DNA of 64,000 bases, taken from contig NZ_PQIG01000078.1 of NCBI RefSeq assembly GCF_012349115.1, forward strand, positions 246,341 to 310,340. Direction: 5' to 3'. This DNA comes from Rhizobium ruizarguesonis. GTDB taxonomy: Bacteria; Pseudomonadota; Alphaproteobacteria; Rhizobiales; Rhizobiaceae. The position numbers and the translations under genes were made by a program. The notes below the pieces were generated by a model. That model was not told the DNA's origin. It worked only from the letters and a program-made list of their open reading frames with translations, and made no database searches. Of this stretch, positions 1-8,795 are shown one piece after another. Position 1 is the stretch's first letter; each line of letters opens with the position of its first letter.

Positions 1-229
1 CGTGCTGCACTTCGTTCGCGTCGTTTAGCACCGCGCACCAAAGCCTGTTGCCGAGCCGAAGCGACACCCGCTTGGTGCCCTCATGTTCAGCCGTGCCGAC
101 TTCCACCGTGCTGACGACGGAGCCATGTCGCATGTGACGGCGGAGCGCGGCCAGCGACAGTCCGAACCGCTCCGCAAGTTCGGATGACTCCAGGATGAAA
201 TCGCCATTTGCATCACGCTCGATCAACAC
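1..229 (-). CDS. DUF6522-like small protein (3' end outside the window)
   Basis: The reverse strand reads VLIERDANGDFILESSEL and continues openly for 76 codons to the window edge, so the C-terminus is missing. The content (a short N-terminal helix motif ELAERFGLS, then a basic stretch RRHMRHG) resembles the DUF6522 family of roughly 80-100 residue proteins of unknown function. I chose the GTG start at 229 because a GGGAG ribosome-binding site lies nine bases upstream. No ATG is available in this frame nearby. It follows the HPP/CBS membrane gene by 43 bases on the same strand and is probably co-transcribed with it. The family assignment is from memory of the family pattern and is moderate. 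Confidence 0.55.
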   Translation of the reverse strand, partial: MLIERDANGDFILESSELAERFGLSLAALRRHMRHGSVVSTVEVGTAEHEGTKRVSLRLGNRLWCAVLNDANEVQH

Positions 230-272
230 CGGCTTATTCTCCCACCGCTTTACATATCGATGACAAACCGGC

Positions 273-1403
273 TCAGGCCACTGCCGGGATCGCATTATCT
301 TCCTTTGGCAGCAATCGCGCCACTGCGCTCAGCAGATCCGTCTGCGATATCAGGCCAAGGATCCGATAATCGTCATCGACAATGATGACCGCATGCGTGT
401 GCCCGTCCGTCAGAACGGGCAACAGCGACAGAGCAGGATCCGAAGGTCTGGCCACCGCCGGCCTCGCGATCGCATGCGCGATGGTCTCGGTGCTCATCGA
501 CAATTCCCGCAAGCCGACAGCGCCGACGAGACGGCCCTCCGGGTCCTTCACCGGCAAGGTGCGGATATTATGCTTCAAAAGAAGATGCCGTGCGGCATCC
601 GGCTCCGAAGCTTCGCCAATGGCGATCACGTCACGCGACATGATATCGGCACAGCTGATCTTGCCGTTTGAGCGGATGGCCGCTTGCAGCTCGACCTGCT
701 GCAACAGCCGGCCGAGGTCTGCCCGGTCGATATCGAAGGTTTCGTCGAGCGCTTCGAGGGCCGCATCGACATCCTCCTCGCGAAAACCGACCCGCACGGC
801 CGATGGCAGGTCGATTGTCTGATGGGTATTCTCCGCGGATTTCGGAACGACGTGCGGATAATTCCGCTTGGAAAGCTTGTGGAACAACAAGCCAAGGCCG
901 ACGAGAATGCAGGAGTTCAAAGCGACGGGCACGAAAGGAAAGAGGAATCCCCAGCCGGCAACGACAGGACCGCCGAGCACGGCGGTCAGTGCAGCGGCTC
1001 CTCCCGGTGGATGCAGGCAGCGCGTGAAGGACATCGCGCCGATGGCAAGCGAAACGCCGACGCCGGTCGCGATGATCGGATCGCGAATGAAGTAGGCGGC
1101 AATAATCCCCATCAGGGCGGAAATCGTATTGCCGCCGATGATTGACCATGGCTGCGCCAGCGGACTTGCCGGCACCGCGAAAAGAAGCACCGCGGACGCC
1201 CCCATCGGCGCGACGATCAGGGGAAGATGCGGCCCCTGGCCGAACAGATAGCCGCTGATGACGCCGGTGAGACCAATGGCCAGCAAGGCGCCGAGACATC
1301 CAATCAATCGCTCTCGTAAGGTCGCACCGGCCAGAATAGGTGAAAACAAACGGAAGCGGCGGAAGCTGCTCGGTCCCACCTTCGGGGAAACGGGATACTG
1401 CAT
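273..1403 (-). CDS. HPP family membrane protein with C-terminal CBS pair
   Basis: This 376-residue protein has an N-terminal HPP domain (about residues 25-180) with four to five hydrophobic helices and the name-giving motif in LHPPGGAAALTA near residue 130. Two CBS domains follow at about 250-305 (DIMSRDVIAIGEA) and 315-370 (ILGLISQTDLLSAV). HPP proteins are integral inner-membrane proteins, and some members transport nitrite; CBS pairs usually bind adenine nucleotides and would make it a regulated channel or transporter. It starts 57 bases after the LysR gene on the same strand, so the regulator may be its direct controller. The substrate is not shown by the sequence. The ribosome-binding site is weak. 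Confidence 0.85.
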   Translation of the reverse strand: MQYPVSPKVGPSSFRRFRLFSPILAGATLRERLIGCLGALLAIGLTGVISGYLFGQGPHLPLIVAPMGASAVLLFAVPASPLAQPWSIIGGNTISALMGIIAAYFIRDPIIATGVGVSLAIGAMSFTRCLHPPGGAAALTAVLGGPVVAGWGFLFPFVPVALNSCILVGLGLLFHKLSKRNYPHVVPKSAENTHQTIDLPSAVRVGFREEDVDAALEALDETFDIDRADLGRLLQQVELQAAIRSNGKISCADIMSRDVIAIGEASEPDAARHLLLKHNIRTLPVKDPEGRLVGAVGLRELSMSTETIAHAIARPAVARPSDPALSLLPVLTDGHTHAVIIVDDDYRILGLISQTDLLSAVARLLPKEDNAIPAVA

Positions 1404-1459
1404 GACAAGACCAATTTTAAGCGAGGATTATCTGGCGGCGAGGGAGGAAGACGTTCGGG

Positions 1460-2365
1460 CTAGTTTGTCGCCAGCCTGATATCTCTGCCTTTAGTCGCGC
1501 TGAGGACTTCGTGGAATGCGTTGAACGCGCTTGGGCGATCATTCCTGCGGTAGACGAGCAGCGTCTCGACAGGCCCGAGCTGATGGGTCTGGACAGGCGT
1601 CGGCCAGTGCATGAGATCAAGGACGGATCGCGGCATGACGCCCGCCGTATTGCCGGTCGCAACGCTCGCCAGGATAGCGTGATAGGAGCCGAGTTCGCTC
1701 GTCGGCAGGGCGCTCGATTTGCGCGCCCAGTTTTCGGCGATCCTGCGATAGGTGCAGCCGGGTTCCAAAGCGGCGAGTGATCCGACACGCAGGTCGGCGG
1801 CGGATTTGATGGAGGGATGCCCGGACGGCAACACGATCAACAGGTCCTCGACAAAAACCGGCTCCATCTCCAGCGCCTTGAGTTCGGCATCGAAGCTCGG
1901 GTCTTCCTCGCGCATCGTCTTCGGCGGGCGGGCAATCAGCGCGCAATCCAGCGCATTGGAGAGAACGTCGCGGGTCAGATCGCGGGACGCCCCCATCGTC
2001 AGATGAAGTGACACATCAGGCCACATTTGATTGAATTGCGTCAGCGCAGCCGGCAGCCTGCTTGCCGCCGTGCTCTCCATGGTGCCGACCCGCAATGTCC
2101 CCGATGGGGCGAGAGGCCGCACGGCCTGGCGCGCTTCGAGCGCAAGCGCCATAAGCCGGTTGGCATAGGCGAGAAACGTCTCGCCCTCACGTGTCAACGT
2201 CATCTTCTTGCCGTCACGGCTGAAGAGCGAAACGCCGAGGTCCTCCTCCAATTGCTGGACGCGCGTCGTCACATTCGACGGCACCCGCCCTACGGCCTTG
2301 GCAGCCTTGGTAACACTGCGGTCGCTGGCAACGGCGAGGAATATCTCGATCGATGAAAGGTCCAA
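1460..2365 (-). CDS. LysR family transcriptional regulator
   Basis: A 301-residue LysR-type regulator. The N-terminal winged helix-turn-helix (residues 1-60, with AAKAVGRVPSNVTTRVQQLE) is followed by a periplasmic-binding-protein-like effector domain from about residue 90 (LRVGTMESTAASRLP). The start appears to be TTG at 2365, because the conserved N-terminus (DLSSIEIFLAVA) begins there and no ATG lies in frame just before it. LysR proteins normally activate a neighbouring operon when a small metabolite binds. Here the HPP membrane gene lies directly downstream on the same strand and a small membrane protein gene diverges upstream. A dyad at 2396-2411 could be its binding site. Confidence 0.88.
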   Translation of the reverse strand: MDLSSIEIFLAVASDRSVTKAAKAVGRVPSNVTTRVQQLEEDLGVSLFSRDGKKMTLTREGETFLAYANRLMALALEARQAVRPLAPSGTLRVGTMESTAASRLPAALTQFNQMWPDVSLHLTMGASRDLTRDVLSNALDCALIARPPKTMREEDPSFDAELKALEMEPVFVEDLLIVLPSGHPSIKSAADLRVGSLAALEPGCTYRRIAENWARKSSALPTSELGSYHAILASVATGNTAGVMPRSVLDLMHWPTPVQTHQLGPVETLLVYRRNDRPSAFNAFHEVLSATKGRDIRLATN

Positions 2366-2395
2366 TGAAAGGATCTCGTTTCCGGAATTAAGACG

Positions 2396-2411
2396 ATAGA
2401 TAATTCTCTAT
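2396..2411. promoter_or_regulatory. candidate LysR operator dyad
   Basis: The inverted repeat ATAGA-TAATTC-TCTAT sits 31 bases upstream of the LysR start, in AT-rich DNA between the regulator and the divergent small membrane gene. LysR sites are usually short dyads with a T-N11-A core; this one has T-N12-A, so the match is approximate. Confidence 0.35.
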
Positions 2412-2575
2412 ATAAAAATCATTGCCTCAGCTCAAGCCGGTTTCGGCATCGGACCAAAATCATGAGCCCAAGCAGACGAACGATTGCCGAAAAAAGGGTC
2501 GCGACGCCGAGGAAATAGCCATGCAAGCCGCGACATGGCCTCTGTTGGATGACGTTTTGAGGGTTTGAGGCTGGC

Positions 2576-2938
2576 ATGAGGTTTGCATGCCTAGGGCTAT
2601 CTGCAGATCGATCGGCGACGACCTCAATGTTGCAACTTGTCTTGACCTGTCTTCTTCTGAGCGTCGCTTCAGGCTTGAGCATGCGCCGTTTTCTTCTGCC
2701 GTATTTCCCAGGCGGCGATCTCGCCGAGAAATCCGCCCCGGTGACAATCGTCGCAAGCGCCGTCTTTCTGGCGGCAATCGCTTTCACCGTCTCCGATCAG
2801 GATCTTTGGGCGAAATCGCTCATCCTGATGCTCGGCCTTGCGCTGGCAGCCATGTTCGACGATGCAAGACCCAGGCTGACGATCGCTCTCTCCGCCATCA
2901 GTCTGGCTGCCTACCTCGGGCTGCGTTCGATCGCCTGA
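2576..2938 (+). CDS. small hydrophobic membrane protein, unknown function
   Basis: A 120-residue protein with four hydrophobic stretches: about residues 18-34 (LQLVLTCLLLSVASGL), 56-73 (VTIVASAVFLAAIAFTV), 80-94 (SLILMLGLALAAMF) and 101-118 (LTIALSAISLAAYLGL). It would be an inner-membrane protein. I do not recognise the family. GAGG five bases before the ATG at 2576 supports this start; an internal ATG at 2627 is an alternative that would leave a shorter N-terminus. It is divergent from the LysR gene and may be its target. Position-specific base composition and the clean helix pattern suggest that it is a real gene. Confidence 0.55.
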   Translation: MRFACLGLSADRSATTSMLQLVLTCLLLSVASGLSMRRFLLPYFPGGDLAEKSAPVTIVASAVFLAAIAFTVSDQDLWAKSLILMLGLALAAMFDDARPRLTIALSAISLAAYLGLRSIA

Positions 2939-3332
2939 GTATCCAACCATCACGCAAACAGATCAGTGGCGATTGAACACCGCAGCGTATCACGGTGTCG
3001 ACGCCCAATCGTCAACAGAGCCACATCTTACAACCTGAAACATCTCCCGACGGGGGACAAAGAAGACTTCACGCAATACGAGCAAATGATCTCTATTGAA
3101 GAATATTCGTTCGCTGTTATTCTGTATTATAGAACATTACCGAAGCACGCAGGGATCGCAGCAAGCAGAAATCGGACCTCCCGCGATCGGTGTCTCTCGA
3201 CTCCAGGAAATCGAGACCATCGATCCCGGGACCTGATCGTGACTATGCCGAAATCCGGTTTCGTAACGACAACGGCTCCCGCGCCGCACGGATGTTCGAG
3301 TTGCGCTGACGATGGGGAGGCGAGTGGCGATC
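2939..3332. other. intergenic region with no convincing gene
   Basis: No reading frame in this stretch has a plausible protein pattern. The segment around 3080-3135 is clearly AT-richer than its surroundings and holds a weak promoter-like pair, TTGAAG at 3098-3103 and TATTCT at 3120-3125 (16-base spacing), which could serve the small gene downstream. This is a guess from pattern alone. Confidence 0.3.
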
Positions 3333-3533
3333 ATGGACAACGACCCGGCAGGAAAAACCTGGTCGGAATGGTATGCGTGGCATCCTGTCTTGCCGATCGA
3401 TGACTCAGTGTACTGGCTCGAGACCGTATACCGACGGGAAAGTCCGGAAGGTTTCTGGCAATATCGTTCGTTCCGGCCCGAATGTGAGCGCCGGCAGGCT
3501 CTGATCGACATGCCGGTCTGTCCCGGCGCTTAA
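3333..3533 (+). CDS. small Trp-rich conserved hypothetical protein
   Basis: A 66-residue protein rich in aromatic residues (WSEWYAWHPVLP, then VYWLETVYRR). It resembles small proteins of unknown function common in rhizobial and phage-related genomes, which share a W-x-x-W-(F/Y)-A-W-H-P-V core and a W-L-x-T-V-Y-R-R strand. I chose ATG 3333 because the conserved pattern begins just after it and GGGGAGG lies upstream at 3314-3320; the earlier in-frame ATG at 3312 overlaps that site. The gene stands alone and converges with the GNAT gene. No function can be proposed. Confidence 0.55.
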   Translation: MDNDPAGKTWSEWYAWHPVLPIDDSVYWLETVYRRESPEGFWQYRSFRPECERRQALIDMPVCPGA

Positions 3534-3564
3534 AACCCGACAACGATCGCCAGCTAGGCTTGCG

Positions 3565-4485
3565 TCAACCGAGCGCCTGGCTGACGAGCGCATAGGTTCT
3601 CGGCTCATGCGCTGCCTGATGTCCCGAAACCGGAAGCCAAGGCCCGCCGAGCGACATGGTCGTCACGATGTCGTAAACGGGAAGACCGCAGCGAGAGAGG
3701 AACTCGGAAAAGGTCCCGCCCTGCTCGCGTGTGTCGAGGCGCAGGAACGATCCTGCATGCTCAGCCGCATGCGGGCGGACGACGGCGATCGCGTCCGCGT
3801 CACTGCGCGCCACAATAGGACCGATGACATGGCCACGCCCGAACCGCCGGCAAAGCGAGAAAGCCTCGATCCTGCCGGCGCGGGTCAACACGATGCCTTT
3901 GGAATTTGCCATCAGCCGAGCCAGGAGCAGCTTGCGATCGGTGCCGAAGGCCACGCAGTCCAATTCGGCGATCGCTTCCAGATCGCCAGCCTCCACTGCC
4001 CGTATCACCGCACCGGACGGCAGCTCCACATCCGGCGGCGAGACCGCTTCGCCCTGGCATTGAAAGACGAGCGCCTCGCGAACAAAGTTCAGGGAACGAT
4101 AGAGACGTCGCGCTGCACGCGTCGCATTCAGCCCGAGGTTGCGCCCGGCGACCTGTTCCAGCGCGTGGCCCATGAGCCATTGCCCGGCGCCATTTGTTTG
4201 AAGACGCGGCGAGGTGATGACCATACCGATCGTGGCAAATTGCGCGTCGTAGGGAAACCACATCGCAGAGCCCAGGATGCGGCCGATGTCATCGATCGCC
4301 ACGATGCCCTGGCCGAATTCCCGCAAGAACTGCCAGTCTTCGCCACGATGCGGCCAGGCGACGGTCATCGACAGCGCATGCAACTGGTCGAGGGCAACGC
4401 TGTCGATCCCGGCAATGTGCGTCTCGAAACTATCGACGAACCTGGATTCGGATGTCAGTTCACTCACTCCCACCCCCTGCCGCAT
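3565..4485 (-). CDS. GNAT family N-acetyltransferase (YitH-like two-domain)
   Basis: About 306 residues with an N-terminal GNAT fold (MTVAWPHRGEDWQF, then TIGMVITSPRLQTNGAGQWLM as the acetyl-CoA-binding loop region) and a C-terminal Acetyltransf_18-like part (CRRFGRGHVIGPIVA, FLRLDTREQGGTFSEFLSRCGL). It is clearly paralogous to the gene at 28203-29039: both have a W-P-H-R-x-E-D-W-Q motif, the G-R-G-x-V-I-G-P-x-V-A motif and the ending L-A/V-S-Q-A-L-G. The P-loop here is Q-T-N-G-A-G instead of the usual Q/R-x-x-G-x-G/A. I trimmed the start to ATG 4485 because the upstream extension has no domain character. It is divergent from the deacylase operon, so an acetyl/deacetyl pair on a related substrate is possible. 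Confidence 0.8.
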   Translation of the reverse strand: MRQGVGVSELTSESRFVDSFETHIAGIDSVALDQLHALSMTVAWPHRGEDWQFLREFGQGIVAIDDIGRILGSAMWFPYDAQFATIGMVITSPRLQTNGAGQWLMGHALEQVAGRNLGLNATRAARRLYRSLNFVREALVFQCQGEAVSPPDVELPSGAVIRAVEAGDLEAIAELDCVAFGTDRKLLLARLMANSKGIVLTRAGRIEAFSLCRRFGRGHVIGPIVARSDADAIAVVRPHAAEHAGSFLRLDTREQGGTFSEFLSRCGLPVYDIVTTMSLGGPWLPVSGHQAAHEPRTYALVSQALG

Positions 4486-4747
4486 TTTTCTGGCCAAGCC
4501 TGTGCCCGGAAACTTCTCTGCCGAGACTAGAACAGATCGTTCGATACAATTCACTGGTGAGGCCGGCGCAAACACAACAATCGACCAAATCGGCTGCGCT
4601 TTCGGCAAATAAAGCCTGGGCCGTCCTCTAAAGTCATTGGCTAGGCCCGACCGGCCGCAGTCGTCGTTCACCGTGAGAACCTGGAATGTCGCCTCCCGTC
4701 AGCCCAGTTGCAAGCACCTCGAAGATCCGCGCACTGTGAGGAATCCC

Positions 4748-5869
4748 ATGCAGGCAATTGAAATTCTCGAAAGGCTCGTTGGCTTCCCCTCCGTCGTCGG
4801 CACGCCGAACGGTGAGATCGTGGCGTGGATCCGGCGCTATCTGCAAAGCCACGGCGCTGTCGTCACGGAGCTTCCCGGCCCGGAGGGAGACCGGTCGAAC
4901 CTCTTCGCCACCATCGGCCCGAGGGAAACGCCAGGCTATATCCTCTCAGGCCATATGGACGTGGTCCCCGCCGCCGAGGGCGGCTGGACCAGCGATCCGT
5001 TCCGCCTGCGGGCCGAAGCGGACCGCCTCTACGGTCGCGGCGCCACCGACATGAAGGGCTTCCTGGCCGCCGTTCTCGCGACCGTCCCAGCGCTTGCTGC
5101 CATGCCGCTTCGCCAGCCCGTCCACCTTGCCTTTTCCTATGACGAGGAGGCCGGCTGCCGCGGCGTGCCGCACATGATCGCCCGCCTGCCGGAGCTCTGC
5201 GCAGCCCCGCTTGGCGCGATCATCGGCGAGCCGAGCGGCATGCGGGCAATCCGCGCCCACAAGGGCAAGGCCGCCGCCCGGCTGACGGTCAGGGGCCAGT
5301 CCGGCCATTCCTCGCGTCCGGACCTGGGACTGAACGCAATCCATGCCATCACCGATGTTCTGGCCTGCGCTCGCGCCGAAGCTGAATACCTCACCTCCGG
5401 CCCATTCGAGCATGTCTTCGAACCGCCCTACTCCTCGCTTCAGGTCGGCACGCTGAAGGGCGGCCAGGCGGTCAACATCATTCCCGACAGCTGCGAGGCC
5501 GAGTTCGAAGCGCGGGCCATTTCCGGCGTCGATCCCGCCACTTTGCTGGCGCCGCTCCGAGCATCGGCCGAGGCGCTGTCGCCGCTCGGCTTCCAGGTGG
5601 AATGGCGCGAACTCAGCGCCTATCCGGCGCTTTCGCTTGCCGCCGATGCGCCGCTTGCGGCCCTGCTTGGCGAACTGACCGGTATCGAGCCGCTCGCCGC
5701 CGTTAGCTACGGCACGGAGGCCGGCCTTTTCCAGCGCGCGGGCATCGACGCGATCATCTGCGGCCCCGGCGACATCGGCCGCGCCCACAAGCCGGACGAA
5801 TTCATCCTCACCGGCGAACTGCTCGCCTGCCAGGCGATGATCGAGGCGCTTGGCCGCCGCTGCGCCTGA
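4748..5869 (+). CDS. argE: acetylornithine deacetylase-type M20 amidohydrolase
   Basis: A 373-residue M20 metallohydrolase of the ArgE/DapE group. Visible metal and catalytic motifs are SGHMDVVPA (His, Asp), YGRGATDMKG (bridging Asp), YDEEAGCRG (general base Glu-Glu) and the late metal His in GRAHKPDEF. The dimerisation lid contains GQSGHSSRPD. ArgE-type enzymes remove N-acyl groups from amino acids. In a catabolic operon the substrate is more likely an N-acyl compound taken from outside than a biosynthetic intermediate, so the symbol marks the family and not a proven role. ATG 4748 is preferred over earlier in-frame codons because GTGAGGAA precedes it and the conserved domain begins at MQAIEILERL. 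First gene of a six-gene operon. Confidence 0.85.
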   Translation: MQAIEILERLVGFPSVVGTPNGEIVAWIRRYLQSHGAVVTELPGPEGDRSNLFATIGPRETPGYILSGHMDVVPAAEGGWTSDPFRLRAEADRLYGRGATDMKGFLAAVLATVPALAAMPLRQPVHLAFSYDEEAGCRGVPHMIARLPELCAAPLGAIIGEPSGMRAIRAHKGKAAARLTVRGQSGHSSRPDLGLNAIHAITDVLACARAEAEYLTSGPFEHVFEPPYSSLQVGTLKGGQAVNIIPDSCEAEFEARAISGVDPATLLAPLRASAEALSPLGFQVEWRELSAYPALSLAADAPLAALLGELTGIEPLAAVSYGTEAGLFQRAGIDAIICGPGDIGRAHKPDEFILTGELLACQAMIEALGRRCA

Positions 5870-5896
5870 TGACATCGAGATCAAGGAGCCGACGCA

Positions 5897-6820
5897 ATGA
5901 CTTTTCTCTTCAATTCCGATGCGAAGCGCGGCGCCATCTTCGCCGAAGCCTTCGCGCGCGAAATGCCCGACATTGCTTTTTCCATGGATCCCAACTCGAT
6001 CGAACCAGACGCCGTGCGCTACCTGATCACCTGGACGGTGCCGGATGATCTCGCGCGCTACCGCAATCTCGAAATCCTCTTTTCGATCGGCGCGGGTATC
6101 GACCAGTTCCGCATTGATGCCGTGCCTGCGTCGGTCAAGGTCGTGCGCATGGTCGAGGAGGGCATCATCAGGATGATGCAGGAATATGTGACGCTGGCAG
6201 TCCTTGCGCTGCACCGCGACCTGCCGACCTATCTCCACCAGCAGCGGCGCCGGACCTGGCAGGCGATCGCTCCTAGGCAGGTCTCCGAACGCCGCATCGG
6301 TGTGCTCGGCCTCGGCATGCTTGGGAGTGCCGCGCTCGAACGTCTGCAGCCCTTCGGCTTTCCGCTTTCCGGCTGGAGCCGCAGCCCGCGCGAGATCGAC
6401 GGGATCCGGTGCCTGAGCGGCCGCGACGGCCTCGATACTCTGCTTGCAACCACCGACATTCTTGTCTGCCTGCTGCCGCTGACGGATGAGACGCGCGGCT
6501 TCCTGAATGCCGAGCTCTTCGCCGGATTGCCGGCTGGCGCTGCACTCGTCCATGTCGGCCGCGGCGCTCAGCTCGATCATCAGGCGCTCGTCGACGCGCT
6601 CGACGCCGGGCATCTCTCCGGCGCCGTCGTCGACGTCACCGAGCCGGAACCGCTGCCTGAGGACCACGCCTTCTGGAGCCATCCGAAGATCCTGCTGACG
6701 CCGCACATTGCGAGCGTCACCCAAGCTGAAACCGCCGCGGCGGCCGTGATCGGCAACATCAAGCGGCACCAGGCCGGCCTCGATCCGATTGGACTGATCG
6801 ATCGCAGCCGCGGCTACTGA
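5897..6820 (+). CDS. ghrA: glyoxylate/hydroxypyruvate reductase A-type 2-hydroxyacid dehydrogenase
   Basis: A 307-residue D-2-hydroxyacid dehydrogenase of the GhrA branch. The Rossmann motif is GVLGLGMLGS at about residue 137. The substrate Arg lies in LVHVGRGAQLD, the acid Glu in DVTEPEPLP and the catalytic His in LLTPHIASVTQ. These enzymes reduce glyoxylate or hydroxypyruvate with NADPH in the cytoplasm. It follows the deacylase gene by 27 bases with its own site (AAGGAG), and precedes a cupin gene. Its job here may be to reduce a 2-oxoacid formed in the same pathway. The exact 2-oxoacid cannot be read from the sequence. Confidence 0.85.
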   Translation: MTFLFNSDAKRGAIFAEAFAREMPDIAFSMDPNSIEPDAVRYLITWTVPDDLARYRNLEILFSIGAGIDQFRIDAVPASVKVVRMVEEGIIRMMQEYVTLAVLALHRDLPTYLHQQRRRTWQAIAPRQVSERRIGVLGLGMLGSAALERLQPFGFPLSGWSRSPREIDGIRCLSGRDGLDTLLATTDILVCLLPLTDETRGFLNAELFAGLPAGAALVHVGRGAQLDHQALVDALDAGHLSGAVVDVTEPEPLPEDHAFWSHPKILLTPHIASVTQAETAAAAVIGNIKRHQAGLDPIGLIDRSRGY

Positions 6821-6845
6821 GTTCTCAACCTAGGAAAGCAATATC

Positions 6846-7199
6846 ATGTCCCTCCTCAAGACGATCGACACCAACCCGACCTTCGCGCCGCGCGAGTCCG
6901 GTCCACTCCCAGAACGGCTGATCGCGGGCAATCCGGCTTTCAAGACCTGGGCGCAGGATGTCGCCCGCAGCGAAACGGTTCATAGCGGCGTGTGGGAAGC
7001 TACCCCCGGCGAGACGCGCTCGATCAAGGGTGAGACGTTCGAGTTCTGCCACATCCTTTCCGGCCTGATCGAACTCACGCCGGAAGGCGGCGAACCGGTG
7101 GTCTACAAGGCGGGCGACAGCTTCGTCATGAAGCCGGGCTTTATTGGCGTCTGGAAGACGATCGAGACGGTACGCAAGATCTACGTGACCGTGACGTGA
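6846..7199 (+). CDS. small single-domain cupin
   Basis: A 117-residue protein consisting of one cupin barrel: the first motif is around GETFEFCHILSGLIELTPEGG and the second around YKAGDSFVMKPGFIGVWKT. It resembles the cupin_3 group (ureidoglycine aminohydrolase-like). Such proteins may bind a metal and act on, or sense, small amide or acid substrates; the function is not assigned here. The first motif has only one clear His (FCHILSG), which may mean weak or atypical metal binding. It lies 25 bases after the reductase gene and is followed by a strong hairpin, so it ends the first transcription segment of the operon. Confidence 0.75.
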   Translation: MSLLKTIDTNPTFAPRESGPLPERLIAGNPAFKTWAQDVARSETVHSGVWEATPGETRSIKGETFEFCHILSGLIELTPEGGEPVVYKAGDSFVMKPGFIGVWKTIETVRKIYVTVT

Positions 7200-7215
7200 C
7201 GCCGTAGATTTGACT

Positions 7216-7253
7216 GCCGCAGCGGCGAAAACGCAATTTTTCGCCGCTGCGGC
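7216..7253 (+). terminator. long perfect hairpin after the cupin gene
   Basis: Sixteen bases (from GCCGCAGCGG, ending GAAAA) pair perfectly with TTTTCGCCGCTGCGGC around a six-base loop CGCAAT. The A-run on the left and T-run on the right make it symmetrical, so it could end transcription on both strands or protect mRNA ends between the cupin and the aldehyde dehydrogenase genes. Confidence 0.75.
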
Positions 7254-7322
7254 ACAGTCGGTCGATGCATGCTGCTCGCGTTCCCCAGTTAGGCTTGTCT
7301 CAGCCCATCCCGAGGACATGCG

Positions 7323-8786
7323 ATGACACTCAGCTTCGATCCGAACACGATTTCCCTGCCCGTCGGGCATTTCATCGGCGGCCGGCTGGTTCCGGCCGAA
7401 GCCGTCATCGACATGCACCGTCCATCCGACGGCAAGGCCTATGCCGGCTGCCCGCTGGCCGACGAGGCGCTTGTCGACCACGCCGTCGAAACCGCCAGAG
7501 AAGCGTTGAAGACGAGCAATTGGGGTGGCGTACGGCCACGCGAGCGCACCGTGGCGCTGCAGCGCTGGGCGGACCTGATCGAAGCCGAGGCCGAGACCCT
7601 CGCCATGCTCGAAGCGCTCTCCTCGACACGCCCTGTTGGTCATCTTGTCGCCGGCGATATCGCCGTCACCGCCGAACAGATCCGTTTCTTTGCCGAATTC
7701 GCCGACAAGGAGGGCGGCGATCTCGTTCCGACCGACGACGCGAATTTTGGCATGATCATGACGGAACCCTATGGCGTCGTCGGCGCCATCACGCCCTGGA
7801 ATTTTCCCTTGTCCATGGCCGGCTGGAAGCTCGGTCCGGCGCTGGCGGCAGGCAATGCGGTGGTGTTGAAGCCATCGGAAATGACGCCGTTTTCGACGCT
7901 CTATCTCGCCGAACTTTCGGTGCGAGCCGGCCTGCCGGCCGGTCTCGTCAACATCGTGCTCGGCGACGGCCCGACCACCGGAAATGCGATCACCGGACAT
8001 GCCGGCATCTCCAAGATCAGCTTCACCGGCTCGACGGCAGCCGGCGCGGCGATCATGACCAATATCGCCCGCACCGGCGTCAAGCCGATGACGCTCGAAC
8101 TCGGCGGCAAGAGTCCGCAACTGGTCTTCGCGGATGCCGATCTCGAGCTTGCGGCGGGCGCAATCGCCGGCAGCATTCTCTCCAACGCCGGTCAGGCTTG
8201 CGTTTGCGGATCCCGCCTGATCGTCGAGGCGAAGGTGGCGGACGCGCTCGCGGGAGCACTTATCGAGAGGCTGGCGGCCATCCGCCCCGGCCCCACCTGG
8301 GATGAGGCGACTGACTATTCGCCCGTCATCTCCGAACGCCAGATCGCCCGCATGGACGGTATCATCCGTGCCGCCATCGACGACGGCGCCGAATGCCTCA
8401 CCGGCGGCCGCCGGCTCGACCGCGAAGGCTATTTCTACGCACCGACTCTGATTTCGGGGGTGACGGCAACATCGCCGGCAGTTCTGGAAGAGATCTTTGG
8501 ACCGGTGCTGACCATTCAGACCTTCGAGGACGAGGAGGAAGCGCTGAGCCTCGCCGACCATCCGGCCTACGGGCTCGCCGCCGGCCTCTTCACCCGCGAT
8601 CTCTCGCGTGCCATCCGCGTGACGCGCCGCCTTCAGGCCGGCACCGTCTGGGTCAACCGCTACGGCCGCTCGCGCGACCATATCCTGCCGACCGGCGGCT
8701 ACAAGCAGTCCGGCATCGGCAAGGATCTCGGCCGCGAAGCCTATCTCGCCAACCGCAAGAGCAAGAGTGTGCTCATCAGCCTGTGA
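7323..8786 (+). CDS. NAD(P)-dependent aldehyde dehydrogenase
   Basis: A 487-residue aldehyde dehydrogenase. The NAD-binding Asn is in ITPWNFPLSM, the general-base Glu in MTLELGGKSPQ and the nucleophilic Cys in NAGQACVCGSR. The usual FTGSTAAGAAI loop and the C-terminal oligomerisation segment (GGYKQSGIGKDLG) are present. It oxidises an aldehyde to the acid; within the family it looks like the betaine-aldehyde/gamma-aminobutyraldehyde type, but the substrate is not fixed by these motifs. The start ATG 7323 has CGAGGA upstream. It is followed nine bases later by the tartrate-type dehydrogenase, so the two are translationally close. Confidence 0.85.
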   Translation: MTLSFDPNTISLPVGHFIGGRLVPAEAVIDMHRPSDGKAYAGCPLADEALVDHAVETAREALKTSNWGGVRPRERTVALQRWADLIEAEAETLAMLEALSSTRPVGHLVAGDIAVTAEQIRFFAEFADKEGGDLVPTDDANFGMIMTEPYGVVGAITPWNFPLSMAGWKLGPALAAGNAVVLKPSEMTPFSTLYLAELSVRAGLPAGLVNIVLGDGPTTGNAITGHAGISKISFTGSTAAGAAIMTNIARTGVKPMTLELGGKSPQLVFADADLELAAGAIAGSILSNAGQACVCGSRLIVEAKVADALAGALIERLAAIRPGPTWDEATDYSPVISERQIARMDGIIRAAIDDGAECLTGGRRLDREGYFYAPTLISGVTATSPAVLEEIFGPVLTIQTFEDEEEALSLADHPAYGLAAGLFTRDLSRAIRVTRRLQAGTVWVNRYGRSRDHILPTGGYKQSGIGKDLGREAYLANRKSKSVLISL

Positions 8787-8795
8787 GGACCTGCG

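Noticed and set aside
2966..3403. 145-codon forward frame in the gap before the Trp-rich small gene
   Set aside because: No protein-like pattern; it overlaps the better supported small gene in another frame.
4946..6769. 607-codon reverse open frame opposite the deacylase and reductase genes
   Set aside because: Antisense of two genes with complete catalytic motifs; the product has no recognisable domain.
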